Shown here: piece after piece, positions 7,322 to 13,018 of the stretch
How the letters are laid out: every line of letters begins with the position of its first letter
How positions within the stretch are numbered: position 1 is the stretch's first letter
Source: Desulfobacteraceae bacterium
Lineage (GTDB): Bacteria; Desulfobacterota; Desulfobacteria; Desulfobacterales; SURF-15
Direction of reading: 5' to 3'
Assembly: GCA_003599475.1 (NCBI GenBank)
Contig: QZKK01000167.1
Span: forward strand, 1 to 13,018
Length of the DNA stretch: 13,018 nucleotides
Translations under genes and position numbers: made by a program
The notes under the pieces: model-generated
The model's database searches: none
What the model was told of the DNA's origin: nothing
Seen by the model: only the letters and a program-made list of their open reading frames with translations

Positions 7322-7397
7322 AGATCGGATCCGATCTCTGGGCGGATCCGATCCAGGGAACCGATCGAATTGCGGCTTGAAAATCTGCGGATCCGAT
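7322..7397. promoter_or_regulatory. Three-copy CGGATCCGAT palindromic cluster, candidate operator array
   Basis: CGGATCCGAT occurs at 7326-7335, 7343-7352 and 7388-7397. The first copy sits in a perfect 16-bp palindrome, AGATCGGATCCGATCT (7322-7337). The cluster lies 115-190 nt upstream of the AOR start in otherwise non-coding DNA. Repeated palindromes ahead of a metabolic gene suggest a regulator binding array, though a small repeat family is also possible. Confidence 0.45.
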
Positions 7398-7488
7398 TTC
7401 AAGGCAGATGATCTTGCGCTTCGCTTCTTGGCAGCTATCCGCTGGATCGCAGCCCGCAACTCGCAATAAAAGGCAGTTTAACTTATCA

Positions 7489-7505
7489 CCTCTCAGGAGA
7501 GGAGG
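7489..7505 (+). promoter_or_regulatory. AOR ribosome-binding site within a small hairpin
   Basis: GGAGG at 7501-7505 lies 6 nt before ATG at 7512 and fixes the start. CCTCT (7489-7493) can pair with AGAGG (7498-7502) around a CAGG loop, which would partly cover the site. The 5-bp stem is short, so control by folding is only a suggestion. Confidence 0.5.
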
Positions 7506-7511
7506 ATCTTC

Positions 7512-9392
7512 ATGCCATACGGATACAATGGCAAAGTTTTGCATGTAAATTTGAACCAGTTGAGCTTCAAAGTCGAAGAACCGCCCGAAAACTTCTATCG
7601 AACCTATTTCGGCGGCGGCGGCCTTGCAGCCTATTATCTGCTCAACGAACTGAAACCGGGCACCGATCCCTTGGGCCCGGAAAACATTCTCATCTTCGCA
7701 CTCTCGGTCGTTACCGGCGCCCCGCTGTCCGGATTCAGCCGGTATACGATTTCCGCAAAATCTCCTCTCACCGGAGGCTTTGCCGAGACCGAAGCCGGCG
7801 GATACTTCGGGCCGGAAATGAAATTTTCCGGCTATGATGCCATTGTCATGAGAGGAAAAGCCCCGAATCCGGTCTATCTCTGGATCAACGAGGGGAAAGT
7901 GGAGATTCGAGACGCTGCAGCCGTCTGGGGGCTCGAAAACGGAGATACCCTCGACAGGATCCGCGAAGAACTCGGAGAACCCAAGGCCAGGATCGCCTCC
8001 ATCGGGCCGGCCGGAGAGCGGATGGTGCTGTTTTCAAATGTGATGAACGAACTGGCCCACGCCAACGGCCGGACCGGCATGGGTGCCGTGATGGGATCGA
8101 AAAACCTCAAGGCGATCGCCTGCCGCGGGGAGGCGAAAAACATGGCATTTGCCGATCCTGAAAAGGTCAAGGAACTGGTTTCCTGGCACAGCAAACAGAT
8201 CAAATCGCATCACCCGAATACCAACTACAGCAAATTCGGAACTCCCATGTTCGTTATGGGTCTCAACAACGCCGGCATCCTTCCCACCCGCAATTTCAAA
8301 GAGGGTGTCTTCGAAGGCGCCGAGAAGATCGGTGTGCCGGGCATGGAGAAGATTCTGAAGCGTTCCGGTACCTGTTACCGCTGCGCCGTCGGGTGCAAGC
8401 GGGTTGTCGAGATGAAAAGTCCCTATGACATCGACGCGCGGTATGGAGGCCCGGAATATGAAACGCTTGCCGCCTTCGGCTCGCTTTGCGGCATCGACGA
8501 TCTTGGGGCGGTCGCCAAAGCCAGCGAGCTCTGCAACCGTTACGGGCTGGATTCCATCGGCACCGGTGCGACCATCGCTTTTGCCATGGAATGCGCTGAG
8601 GAAGGAATCCTCACCGATGCCGATATGGACGGCCGCAAAGTCGTCTTCGGGGATACGGAAGGGATGCTCCAGCTTGTTGAAAAAATCAACAGGCGGGAAG
8701 GAATCGGAGAGATCCTGGCGCAGGGGGTCAAACGCGCCTCCGAGAAGATCGGCAAAGGGAGCGATCGCTTTGCGTTCACGATCAAGGGGCAGGAGATTCC
8801 GATGCATGATCCCAGGGGGAAAACCGGAGTCGGGCTCAGCTACGCTCTTTCTCCCACAGGAGCCGATCATGTGGAAACCCCCCATGACGGATCTTTCGTG
8901 GGGGACGGGGTGGGCTTTATCAAACCGCTGGGGGTACTGGATCCTCCGGTTCCGGAAGCGCTCGATGACGCGAAGGTTCGATTCTTCAGGCAGGGGCAGT
9001 TAGCCTGGAGCCTGAACAACATGCTTGGCATCTGCAACTTCGTCGCCGCGCCGGTTCTTGCCCTCAAGTATGAAAAACTCGAGGAAGCCGTTCGCGCCGT
9101 CACCGGCTGGGAGACCAATATGTACGAACTGCTCCGGGCAACCGAACGTTCGCAGGTATTGATGCGGGTCTTCAACAACCGTGAGGGTTTCGGTCCCGAT
9201 GACGACCGTCTGTTTCGACGCCTCCACGAGCCGCTTCCCGCAGGTCCATCCAAGGGAAAGCGAATCGCGCCGGAAGATCTGAAAAAAGCGATCCGGCTCT
9301 ACTACGAGATGTCGGGCTGGGATGAAGCCGGAAGGCCCCGGAGGGCGAAGCTCATCGATCTCGGATTGGAGTGGCTGCCGGAAGCCTCTTGA
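7512..9392 (+). CDS. aor: Tungsten-type aldehyde:ferredoxin oxidoreductase
   Basis: This 626-residue enzyme oxidises aldehydes to carboxylic acids, or runs in reverse, with ferredoxin as electron carrier and a tungsten bis-pterin plus [4Fe-4S] centre in the cytoplasm. The length and cysteine spacing match the archaeal AOR prototype: C288, C291 and C295 in CYRCAVGC, and C508 in NNMLGIC. Other family features are the N-terminal GYNGKVLHVNL, the FGGGGLA loop (33-39), PLSGFSRYT, GRTGMGAVMGSKNLKAI (186-202), GGPEYET (312-318) and NRYGLD (342-347). No signal peptide or twin-arginine motif is present. It is followed after 89 bp by a MoaD/ThiS-like gene on the same strand, as is common for these enzymes. 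The exact substrate is unknown; related family members such as FOR, GOR and BamB-like enzymes are alternatives. Confidence 0.95.
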   Translation: MPYGYNGKVLHVNLNQLSFKVEEPPENFYRTYFGGGGLAAYYLLNELKPGTDPLGPENILIFALSVVTGAPLSGFSRYTISAKSPLTGGFAETEAGGYFGPEMKFSGYDAIVMRGKAPNPVYLWINEGKVEIRDAAAVWGLENGDTLDRIREELGEPKARIASIGPAGERMVLFSNVMNELAHANGRTGMGAVMGSKNLKAIACRGEAKNMAFADPEKVKELVSWHSKQIKSHHPNTNYSKFGTPMFVMGLNNAGILPTRNFKEGVFEGAEKIGVPGMEKILKRSGTCYRCAVGCKRVVEMKSPYDIDARYGGPEYETLAAFGSLCGIDDLGAVAKASELCNRYGLDSIGTGATIAFAMECAEEGILTDADMDGRKVVFGDTEGMLQLVEKINRREGIGEILAQGVKRASEKIGKGSDRFAFTIKGQEIPMHDPRGKTGVGLSYALSPTGADHVETPHDGSFVGDGVGFIKPLGVLDPPVPEALDDAKVRFFRQGQLAWSLNNMLGICNFVAAPVLALKYEKLEEAVRAVTGWETNMYELLRATERSQVLMRVFNNREGFGPDDDRLFRRLHEPLPAGPSKGKRIAPEDLKKAIRLYYEMSGWDEAGRPRRAKLIDLGLEWLPEAS

Positions 9393-9463
9393 GTGTTCAG
9401 GGGTTCAGTGATTTCTGGCTCAACCGGATTACTGAACTCTGAACGCTGAACCACTGAACACTC
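9391..9463. repeat. Heptad repeat element D, hairpin between AOR and MoaD-like genes
   Basis: The left arm GAGTGTTCAGGGGTTCAG (9391-9408) overlaps the last two bases of the AOR stop codon. The right arm CTGAACCACTGAACACTC (9446-9463) is its reverse complement at 17 of 18 positions. The right side is built of 7-nt units CTGAACT, CTGAACG, CTGAACC, ACTGAAC (9432-9459), and an alternative pairing is possible between GTTCAGTGAT (9403-9412) and ATTACTGAAC. The stem is followed by GCTTTTC, a short T-run, so partial termination between the two genes is conceivable. Confidence 0.85.
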
Positions 9464-9481
9464 GCTTTTCAGGGACACACG

Positions 9482-9718
9482 ATGAACAACATCCACATAC
9501 AACTGGAGCTTCTTGCCACCCTCAAGCGCTTCCAGCCGGATTCTCCCGGGCATTTCGCCGTTCCAGAAGGAACGGACATCCGGCGGCTTGCAGGCATTCT
9601 GGAAATTCCTGAATACGAAATCAATCTCATCTTTATCGACGGGGTGAAGGGAAACCTCCAGTCGAGGTTGTCAGGGGGGGAGCGGGTGAGTCTTTTTCCT
9701 CCTCTTGACGGCGGATGA
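9482..9718 (+). CDS. MoaD/ThiS-like sulfur carrier
   Basis: This 78-residue beta-grasp (ubiquitin-like) protein ends in PPLDGG, the terminal Gly-Gly that is adenylated and thiocarboxylated in MoaD and ThiS sulfur carriers. Length and pattern fit MoaD: an N-terminal strand IHIQLELLATLKRF, VPEGTDIRRLAGIL in the helix region, INLIFIDGV, then ERVSLFPPLDGG. Its position directly after the AOR gene indicates a sulfur donor for the dithiolene of the AOR tungstopterin cofactor rather than for thiamine, although that is inferred from context. AGGGA (9471-9475) lies 6 nt before ATG. The hairpin of element D lies between it and the AOR stop. Its stop is 3 nt from the convergent epimerase-like gene's stop. 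Confidence 0.88.
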   Translation: MNNIHIQLELLATLKRFQPDSPGHFAVPEGTDIRRLAGILEIPEYEINLIFIDGVKGNLQSRLSGGERVSLFPPLDGG

Positions 9719-9721
9719 GCC

Positions 9722-10741
9722 TCACCGGCTGTAGAGGTTTTTCATCTGGTCCGCCCAGTGGTTGTAGATACTGACAAGCCGATCTTCCAATTCATCCTTT
9801 TCAGGATCGATCGGGGGGGTATCCCTTTCCCACCAGGTTAGAATCGACTGCAGCCCATCGCGGAGGGAAATGTCCGCCGTAAACCCTGGAACAACCTGCT
9901 TGATTTTGGTGCTGTCAAGCAAACCGGTATGGGTTTTTTCGAAATAGAGGTGATTGCAGAGATCCGGTGCCGCCATGTAGAGGAGCTCGGAAGGGATGTG
10001 CACGATTTCAGGCTCTTTTCCCACCAGCCTTCCGAATTCGAGGTAGAGATCCTCCCAGATGCGTCTTTCTTCGCTTGCCGCGTGGTAAGCCTGTCCGAAG
10101 GTCTTTTCATTCCCCAGAACACCGACGAATGCCTTGGCCAGATCCGGAGCAAAGGTCCAGCTCCAGGACGTGCAGCCATCTCCGAACATCACCAGCGGCT
10201 TTCCTTTGCGGATGCGGTGGACGATGCCGTAATTCTGCCGAAGCACGCCGATATTGACAGCACCTTCACCGTAAGTCAGCGAAGGTCTGATCAGGGTGAC
10301 GGGGAGCTTTTCTTTCTTGAGAATCCCTGAGACGAATCTTTCTGCTTCCGCTTTGTTATAGGCGTAGGGGAATTCCGGGTTGTCCCAAAGCCGTTCAGCC
10401 TCTTCAACCGTTGGAACGGACCGGTAAGGTCGCTTGTATGCGGCAATGCTTGAGCAGATGACGATATGTCCGGCATTGTCCCTGAACGTTTCAAGCGTCG
10501 ATCGCGCATCATCTTTGTTGAAACAGATCATATCGATTACGGCATCGAATCTTTCCTTCCGCAGGCGATTCCGAAAAAATTCCCGGTCCAGCCGGTCCCC
10601 GGAAATATGCTCGACATCCGAACCGAAGGAATAGGGGTTTTTCCCCCTGTTGAAGAGCACGACTCGATGGTTTTCTTTCAGCAGGAGCTTGACAACGGCT
10701 CTACTGATGACGCCCGTTCCACCCAGGATCAACACTTTCAT
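9722..10741 (-). CDS. NAD(P)-dependent epimerase/dehydratase-like extended SDR
   Basis: This 339-residue protein has a Rossmann fold of the extended-SDR epimerase family. It starts MKVLILGGTGVISRAVV; the usual GxxGxxG has Ser at the third glycine (S13). NRG at 31-33 follows the second strand and may favour NADP(H). GDRLD (48-52), SS at 97-98 and the Y126-x3-K130 pair in YAYNK follow. The pattern is close to the 'FNRG/GDR' epimerase-like group that includes plant CSP41-type and other nucleotide-sugar-like proteins; the substrate is unknown. ATG at 10741 is chosen because GGAGGG (10746-10751) lies 4 nt upstream; a start 5 codons earlier would overlap that site. It is convergent with the MoaD-like gene and downstream of the MFS gene on the same strand. 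Confidence 0.88.
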   Translation of the reverse strand: MKVLILGGTGVISRAVVKLLLKENHRVVLFNRGKNPYSFGSDVEHISGDRLDREFFRNRLRKERFDAVIDMICFNKDDARSTLETFRDNAGHIVICSSIAAYKRPYRSVPTVEEAERLWDNPEFPYAYNKAEAERFVSGILKKEKLPVTLIRPSLTYGEGAVNIGVLRQNYGIVHRIRKGKPLVMFGDGCTSWSWTFAPDLAKAFVGVLGNEKTFGQAYHAASEERRIWEDLYLEFGRLVGKEPEIVHIPSELLYMAAPDLCNHLYFEKTHTGLLDSTKIKQVVPGFTADISLRDGLQSILTWWERDTPPIDPEKDELEDRLVSIYNHWADQMKNLYSR

Positions 10742-10826
10742 TGAGCCCTCCGCCATTACGAACCGGATTCATGCATATTCAATCACATCGGGTTTCTATA
10801 AAATCGAGTTTTGATCGATTAAAAAC

Positions 10827-10856
10827 TATATAGATAAAAGCCATCTGGGGTGTCAA
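10827..10856 (-). promoter_or_regulatory. Possible sigma-70 promoter for the epimerase-like gene
   Basis: On the minus strand a perfect TTGACA (10851-10856) is separated by 18 nt from TATATA (10827-10832). The -35 box overlaps the stop codon of the upstream MFS gene. It lies about 85 nt before the epimerase start, and the stretch between is AT-rich. This suggests independent transcription of the epimerase-like gene. Confidence 0.5.
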
Positions 10857-12163
10857 TGATAAAGCTTGGCGGAAAGTGTAGCGCACCTGGCTGCGGACCG
10901 TTTACGATTGATTGCATCGGCGTTTTTAGGGGCAACGATCAGGAAGGCGATGCACGATAATACGATACAGAGGATGGAAAACCAGAAGGCGATCCGATAC
11001 GTGCCAGTGATATCGAAGATGTAGCCACCCAGCCACGGCCCGATGGCTCCGCCGACCCCCATCCCCGTCAAGATGAAGCCGCTGATGACACCGAATTGGG
11101 GTCCATGGAAGATATCGGCGGCTCCGACAAAAATGGTCGGAGAAAAGAGGCCTGAGCCCAGCCCGAAGCCGATTGCATAAACATAGAGAAGCCAGGAGTG
11201 CGAAGGATCGGTTACACTTACCAGCGAAATCAAAGCGATGACGGTGAGAATTCCGGCAAGGATGACAGTCCGCTCTCTTCCGATCCAATCCGAAACGGCG
11301 GAAGAAACCTGACCGACTGCCATAAGAATTCCGTAGAGTGCAAAAATCGAGGCTGCAAACATTCCGCTGAAGCCTGCATCTTCGGCGAATTTGACCTGGT
11401 GGGCCAGTATCAGATAGCAGCCGATCCCCCAAAAGAAAAACTGGGACAGAATCAGCAGCCAGAACTGATATGTTCTCATTGCCTCCCGCAAGGTCCACCC
11501 CGGGTCCTCGGCATGAGGCTGCGGAATGCCGCCCGGCGATCTGCGCGAAAAGCTGTCTCCGCCATAAGGTTCCAATCCCTTTTCAGCCGGGTGGTACCGG
11601 AAAACCAGCAGCGAGAGCGGCAGCAGGATTGCAATCAAGGATCCCCCGACGGCGACATAAGCGAGACGCCACCCGAATTCCGATATGGCGTGCTCGACAA
11701 AGATCCCGTATGCGAAACTGAGCCCCCCTCCGAGATTTCCGATTCCCAGAGCGAGCCCCTTTCGGGTGGAAAACCAGTTGCTCAATGCGGGGGCAAGCAG
11801 GGGCCAGCCGCAAAAGCAAAGTCCCAGCGGAGCGCAGATGCCGAAGATGAGATAGAAATGCCAGAGCTCATTGGCGAGTCCGCAGGCTGCTGCAGCGGAC
11901 CCGAGAATGATGATTCCAATTGGCATCAGGACCCTGGGGCGCCAACGGTCCCCAAGCATCCCGGCAATCGGTGCCAGAGCGCCGTATGCAAAAATATGGA
12001 TCGACAGCATGATGGCCGTGCTGCCGCGGCTCCATCCAAACTGATTCAAAATGGAAGGGAAAAAAACAGAAAAGGAGTGTCTTACTCCGTAAACAAGCGT
12101 CATCGTGACGGCGGCCATTCCGACGATGATCCATCCATAAAAAAAAGCGCTTCGTTCGTTCAT
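10853..12163 (-). CDS. MFS transporter, monocarboxylate/oxalate-formate-antiporter-like
   Basis: This 436-residue inner-membrane carrier has about 12 hydrophobic segments with a central hydrophilic loop (about 190-228, rich in Pro, Ser and Gly). The start MNERSAFFYGWIIVG, then GVRHSFSVFFPSIL, QFGWSRG and a motif A variant GMLGDRWRPR (68-77), are typical of the MCT/OFA-like branch, which moves monocarboxylates and related organic anions, often with protons. The cargo is not known. ATG at 12163 is chosen by the AAGGGA site (12168-12173) and because hydrophobicity begins directly after it; an upstream in-frame start at 12316 would add 51 residues of unrelated sequence from the promoter region. 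The gene is divergent from the cytochrome gene, with a 256-bp region between. An epimerase-like gene follows on the same strand. Confidence 0.92.
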   Translation of the reverse strand: MNERSAFFYGWIIVGMAAVTMTLVYGVRHSFSVFFPSILNQFGWSRGSTAIMLSIHIFAYGALAPIAGMLGDRWRPRVLMPIGIIILGSAAAACGLANELWHFYLIFGICAPLGLCFCGWPLLAPALSNWFSTRKGLALGIGNLGGGLSFAYGIFVEHAISEFGWRLAYVAVGGSLIAILLPLSLLVFRYHPAEKGLEPYGGDSFSRRSPGGIPQPHAEDPGWTLREAMRTYQFWLLILSQFFFWGIGCYLILAHQVKFAEDAGFSGMFAASIFALYGILMAVGQVSSAVSDWIGRERTVILAGILTVIALISLVSVTDPSHSWLLYVYAIGFGLGSGLFSPTIFVGAADIFHGPQFGVISGFILTGMGVGGAIGPWLGGYIFDITGTYRIAFWFSILCIVLSCIAFLIVAPKNADAINRKRSAARCATLSAKLYH

Positions 12164-12210
12164 CAGATCCCTTCCCGCGATAGCACCGCATGAAACCGAG
12201 TATCCTTTTA

Positions 12211-12233
12211 TAACAGCAAGTTTGTGGCTGTTA
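12211..12233. promoter_or_regulatory. Inverted repeat upstream of the MFS gene, candidate operator
   Basis: TAACAGC (12211-12217) and GCTGTTA (12227-12233) form a 7-bp inverted repeat with a 9-nt spacer. It lies 48 nt before the MFS start and next to a TTATAA stretch on the minus strand. A regulator site for the transporter is plausible. Confidence 0.35.
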
Positions 12234-12256
12234 CTGCAATCCAAGCCGAAGGTCAA

Positions 12257-12303
12257 GTTGAAAGCGAGTTGAAAGCGACGACAAGTGCATCCAAATGCAT
12301 CCG
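12257..12303. repeat. Short tandem duplications in the MFS/cytochrome divergent region
   Basis: GTTGAAAGCGA is duplicated exactly in tandem (12257-12267, 12268-12278). TGCATCC recurs at 12287-12293 and 12297-12303. The units are 11 and 10 nt, so they do not belong to the 7-nt family seen elsewhere in the window. Confidence 0.6.
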
Positions 12304-12360
12304 AGGATATTGACAAAGAACGGAATCTTTGAGAAAAGAGTACCCTTTGCTTTATCCCGT

Positions 12361-12389
12361 TTGAAAGTTTTTAAAAATCGTACTATAGC
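12361..12389 (+). promoter_or_regulatory. Possible sigma-70 promoter for the cytochrome c3 gene
   Basis: TTGAAA (12361-12366) is followed after 17 nt by TATAGC (12384-12389), about 30 nt before the start codon at 12420. The spacer is AT-rich. Confidence 0.45.
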
Positions 12390-12419
12390 AATCAAGAATT
12401 CTTTTGAAAGGGGATGAGG

Positions 12420-12896
12420 ATGCATAACTTTCGAGTTGCCTGCATTTTGACCATCATTCTGGTACTTGGACTTAGCTGGACGGTGTCGAGCACCGAGGCC
12501 GCAGAGGACGTCTGCATCCCGATGGGATCCTTTCAGGTAATCCCGCCGAAAGCCGCAACGGCGAAAAGGGCTTCTGTGGACTTCCCTCACTCCCGGCACT
12601 TCGATTTCAGCTGCAGGAGCTGCCATCATACCTGGGATTACGAAAACCCGATTCAGAACTGCACCACCGCCTCTTGCCACGATCTGGTCGAAGCGCCGAA
12701 AAGTTCGGACAAAGATTTCAAGAAGCTTTCCATCCGGTATTTTAAAAATGCCTTTCACCAAAACTGTATCGGCTGCCACAAAGAAATCCGGCAGGCAAAT
12801 CTCGAGGCGGAGAAGAAATTGAGATTAACCGATAAAGAAACAAAAATGTCCAAAACCGGTCCCATCAGCTGCGCGGGCTGTCATCCATCGGAATAG
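12420..12896 (+). CDS. Periplasmic tetraheme cytochrome c3
   Basis: This 158-residue class III cytochrome c carries electrons in the periplasm, typically between hydrogenases or formate dehydrogenases and transmembrane redox complexes. A signal peptide (about residues 1-27, hydrophobic ILTIILVLGLSW, then STEA) precedes the mature protein. Four heme sites are seen: CRSCH (65-69), CTTASCH (81-87, the CX4CH spacing typical of c3), CIGCH (116-120) and CAGCH (151-155). Candidate axial histidines are H57, H60, H70 and H113; the segment DFPHSRHF before heme 1 is characteristic. The fourth heme is CX2CH where classical Desulfovibrio c3 has CX4CH. The start at 12420 has AAAGGGG 6 nt upstream, whereas the ATG two codons earlier abuts that site. 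A strong terminator follows. No partner redox complex is present in the window. Confidence 0.94.
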   Translation: MHNFRVACILTIILVLGLSWTVSSTEAAEDVCIPMGSFQVIPPKAATAKRASVDFPHSRHFDFSCRSCHHTWDYENPIQNCTTASCHDLVEAPKSSDKDFKKLSIRYFKNAFHQNCIGCHKEIRQANLEAEKKLRLTDKETKMSKTGPISCAGCHPSE

Positions 12897-12936
12897 CACA
12901 TCCCCTCCCGAGATCATAACCGAGATAAATCAGGAT

Positions 12937-12976
12937 AAATCCCGGCAGATCGAACCATCTGCCGGGATTTTTTCTT
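12937..12976 (+). terminator. Rho-independent terminator after cytochrome c3
   Basis: AAATCCCGGCAGAT (12937-12950) and ATCTGCCGGGATTT (12957-12970) form a perfect 14-bp stem with a 6-nt loop. The GC-rich part is followed by a T-rich tract, TTTTTTCTTT, ending near 12976. It is the only canonical intrinsic terminator recognised in the window, 40 nt after the cytochrome stop. Confidence 0.95.
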
Positions 12977-12992
12977 TCGCCGGTAAAGGATC

Positions 12993-13018
12993 TTGACAGC
13001 GGCATCGGCGGGTGTTTA
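12993..13018 (+). promoter_or_regulatory. Possible -35 element cut by the right edge
   Basis: A perfect TTGACA (12993-12998) lies just after the terminator. A -10 box would begin near 13016, where only TTA is visible before the window ends. It may belong to a gene beyond the edge; the evidence is one hexamer. Confidence 0.2.

Larger units (their letters stand above)
7193..7511. other. Long intergenic spacer upstream of the AOR gene
   Basis: Together with element C, this makes 374 bp without a convincing gene between the kinase-like stop and the AOR start. Short open frames on the minus strand lack family motifs and recognisable ribosome sites. The stretch holds three CGGATCCGAT copies (7326, 7343, 7388), an interrupted inverted repeat TTGAAAATC/GATTTCAA (about 7377-7402) and a small hairpin over the AOR ribosome site. 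No convincing -35/-10 pair was found. Confidence 0.6.

Noticed and set aside
7187..7544. Small minus-strand genes in the spacer before AOR
   Set aside because: The two short frames overlap each other and the AOR start, are Arg/Ser-rich, and show no family resemblance.
8034..8885. Minus-strand open frame of about 283 codons within AOR
   Set aside because: It is fully antisense to a strongly supported AOR coding region and has no recognisable domain or ribosome site.
11198..12193. Plus-strand open frame of about 331 codons opposite the MFS gene
   Set aside because: It is highly polar with no domain; it mirrors the hydrophobic codons of the transporter on the other strand.
12164..12316. N-terminal extension of the MFS protein by 51 residues
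   Set aside because: The extra sequence is not transporter-like and covers tandem repeats and a candidate operator; a ribosome site precedes the ATG at 12163.
12231..12779. Minus-strand open frame over the cytochrome c3 gene and the MFS upstream region
   Set aside because: It is antisense to four clear heme motifs, and its ends run through promoter sequence.

Overview
The window looks like a chromosomal piece of a Desulfobacterota-type (deltaproteobacterial) anaerobe, probably from a metagenomic or draft assembly. The indications are a periplasmic tetraheme cytochrome c3, a tungsten-type aldehyde:ferredoxin oxidoreductase with its own MoaD/ThiS-like protein, and a cytidylate-kinase-like gene of a kind common in that group. 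No taxonomic marker gene is present, so this placement is an inference. The first 13 bases match the 3' end of the Illumina TruSeq adapter, so the left edge is partly artificial.

Layout. Positions 14-6100 hold four minus-strand genes, listed in transcription order: a dihydroxy-acid dehydratase family gene (4430-6100), a short-chain dehydrogenase (3521-4270), a large fusion protein (368-3487) and the 5' part of a possible UroD-like gene (14-253). The fusion protein combines a zinc ribbon, a pseudokinase, one membrane span, a trypsin-like protease and TPR-like repeats. A 221-bp divergent intergenic region with a perfect 16-bp palindrome separates this block from the plus-strand genes. These are a cytidylate-kinase-like/BON fusion (6322-7137), the AOR (7512-9392) and a MoaD-like sulfur carrier (9482-9718). 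A 374-bp spacer before the AOR contains heptanucleotide repeats and three copies of CGGATCCGAT. On the minus strand, an extended-SDR epimerase-like gene (9722-10741) ends 3 nt from the MoaD-like gene, and an MFS transporter (10853-12163) lies upstream of it. On the plus strand, the cytochrome c3 gene (12420-12896) is followed by a textbook intrinsic terminator.

How the genes work together. AOR plus MoaD-like protein form a clear module: a tungstopterin enzyme and a probable sulfur carrier for making its cofactor. AOR could exchange ferredoxin electrons with the cell, and cytochrome c3 could handle periplasmic electrons, but nothing here links the two directly. The dehydratase and SDR could belong to one branched-chain or sugar-acid route.

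Most unusual features. (1) Four intergenic elements of different sequence (275-382, 4288-4418, 7151-7192, 9391-9463) share a 7-nt period and a degenerate RTTYNRN-type heptamer. Each lies directly downstream of a stop codon, and three of the four fold into inverted repeats. They stand where terminators would be expected. (2) The 1039-residue pseudokinase/protease fusion could be a transmembrane stress or signalling device.
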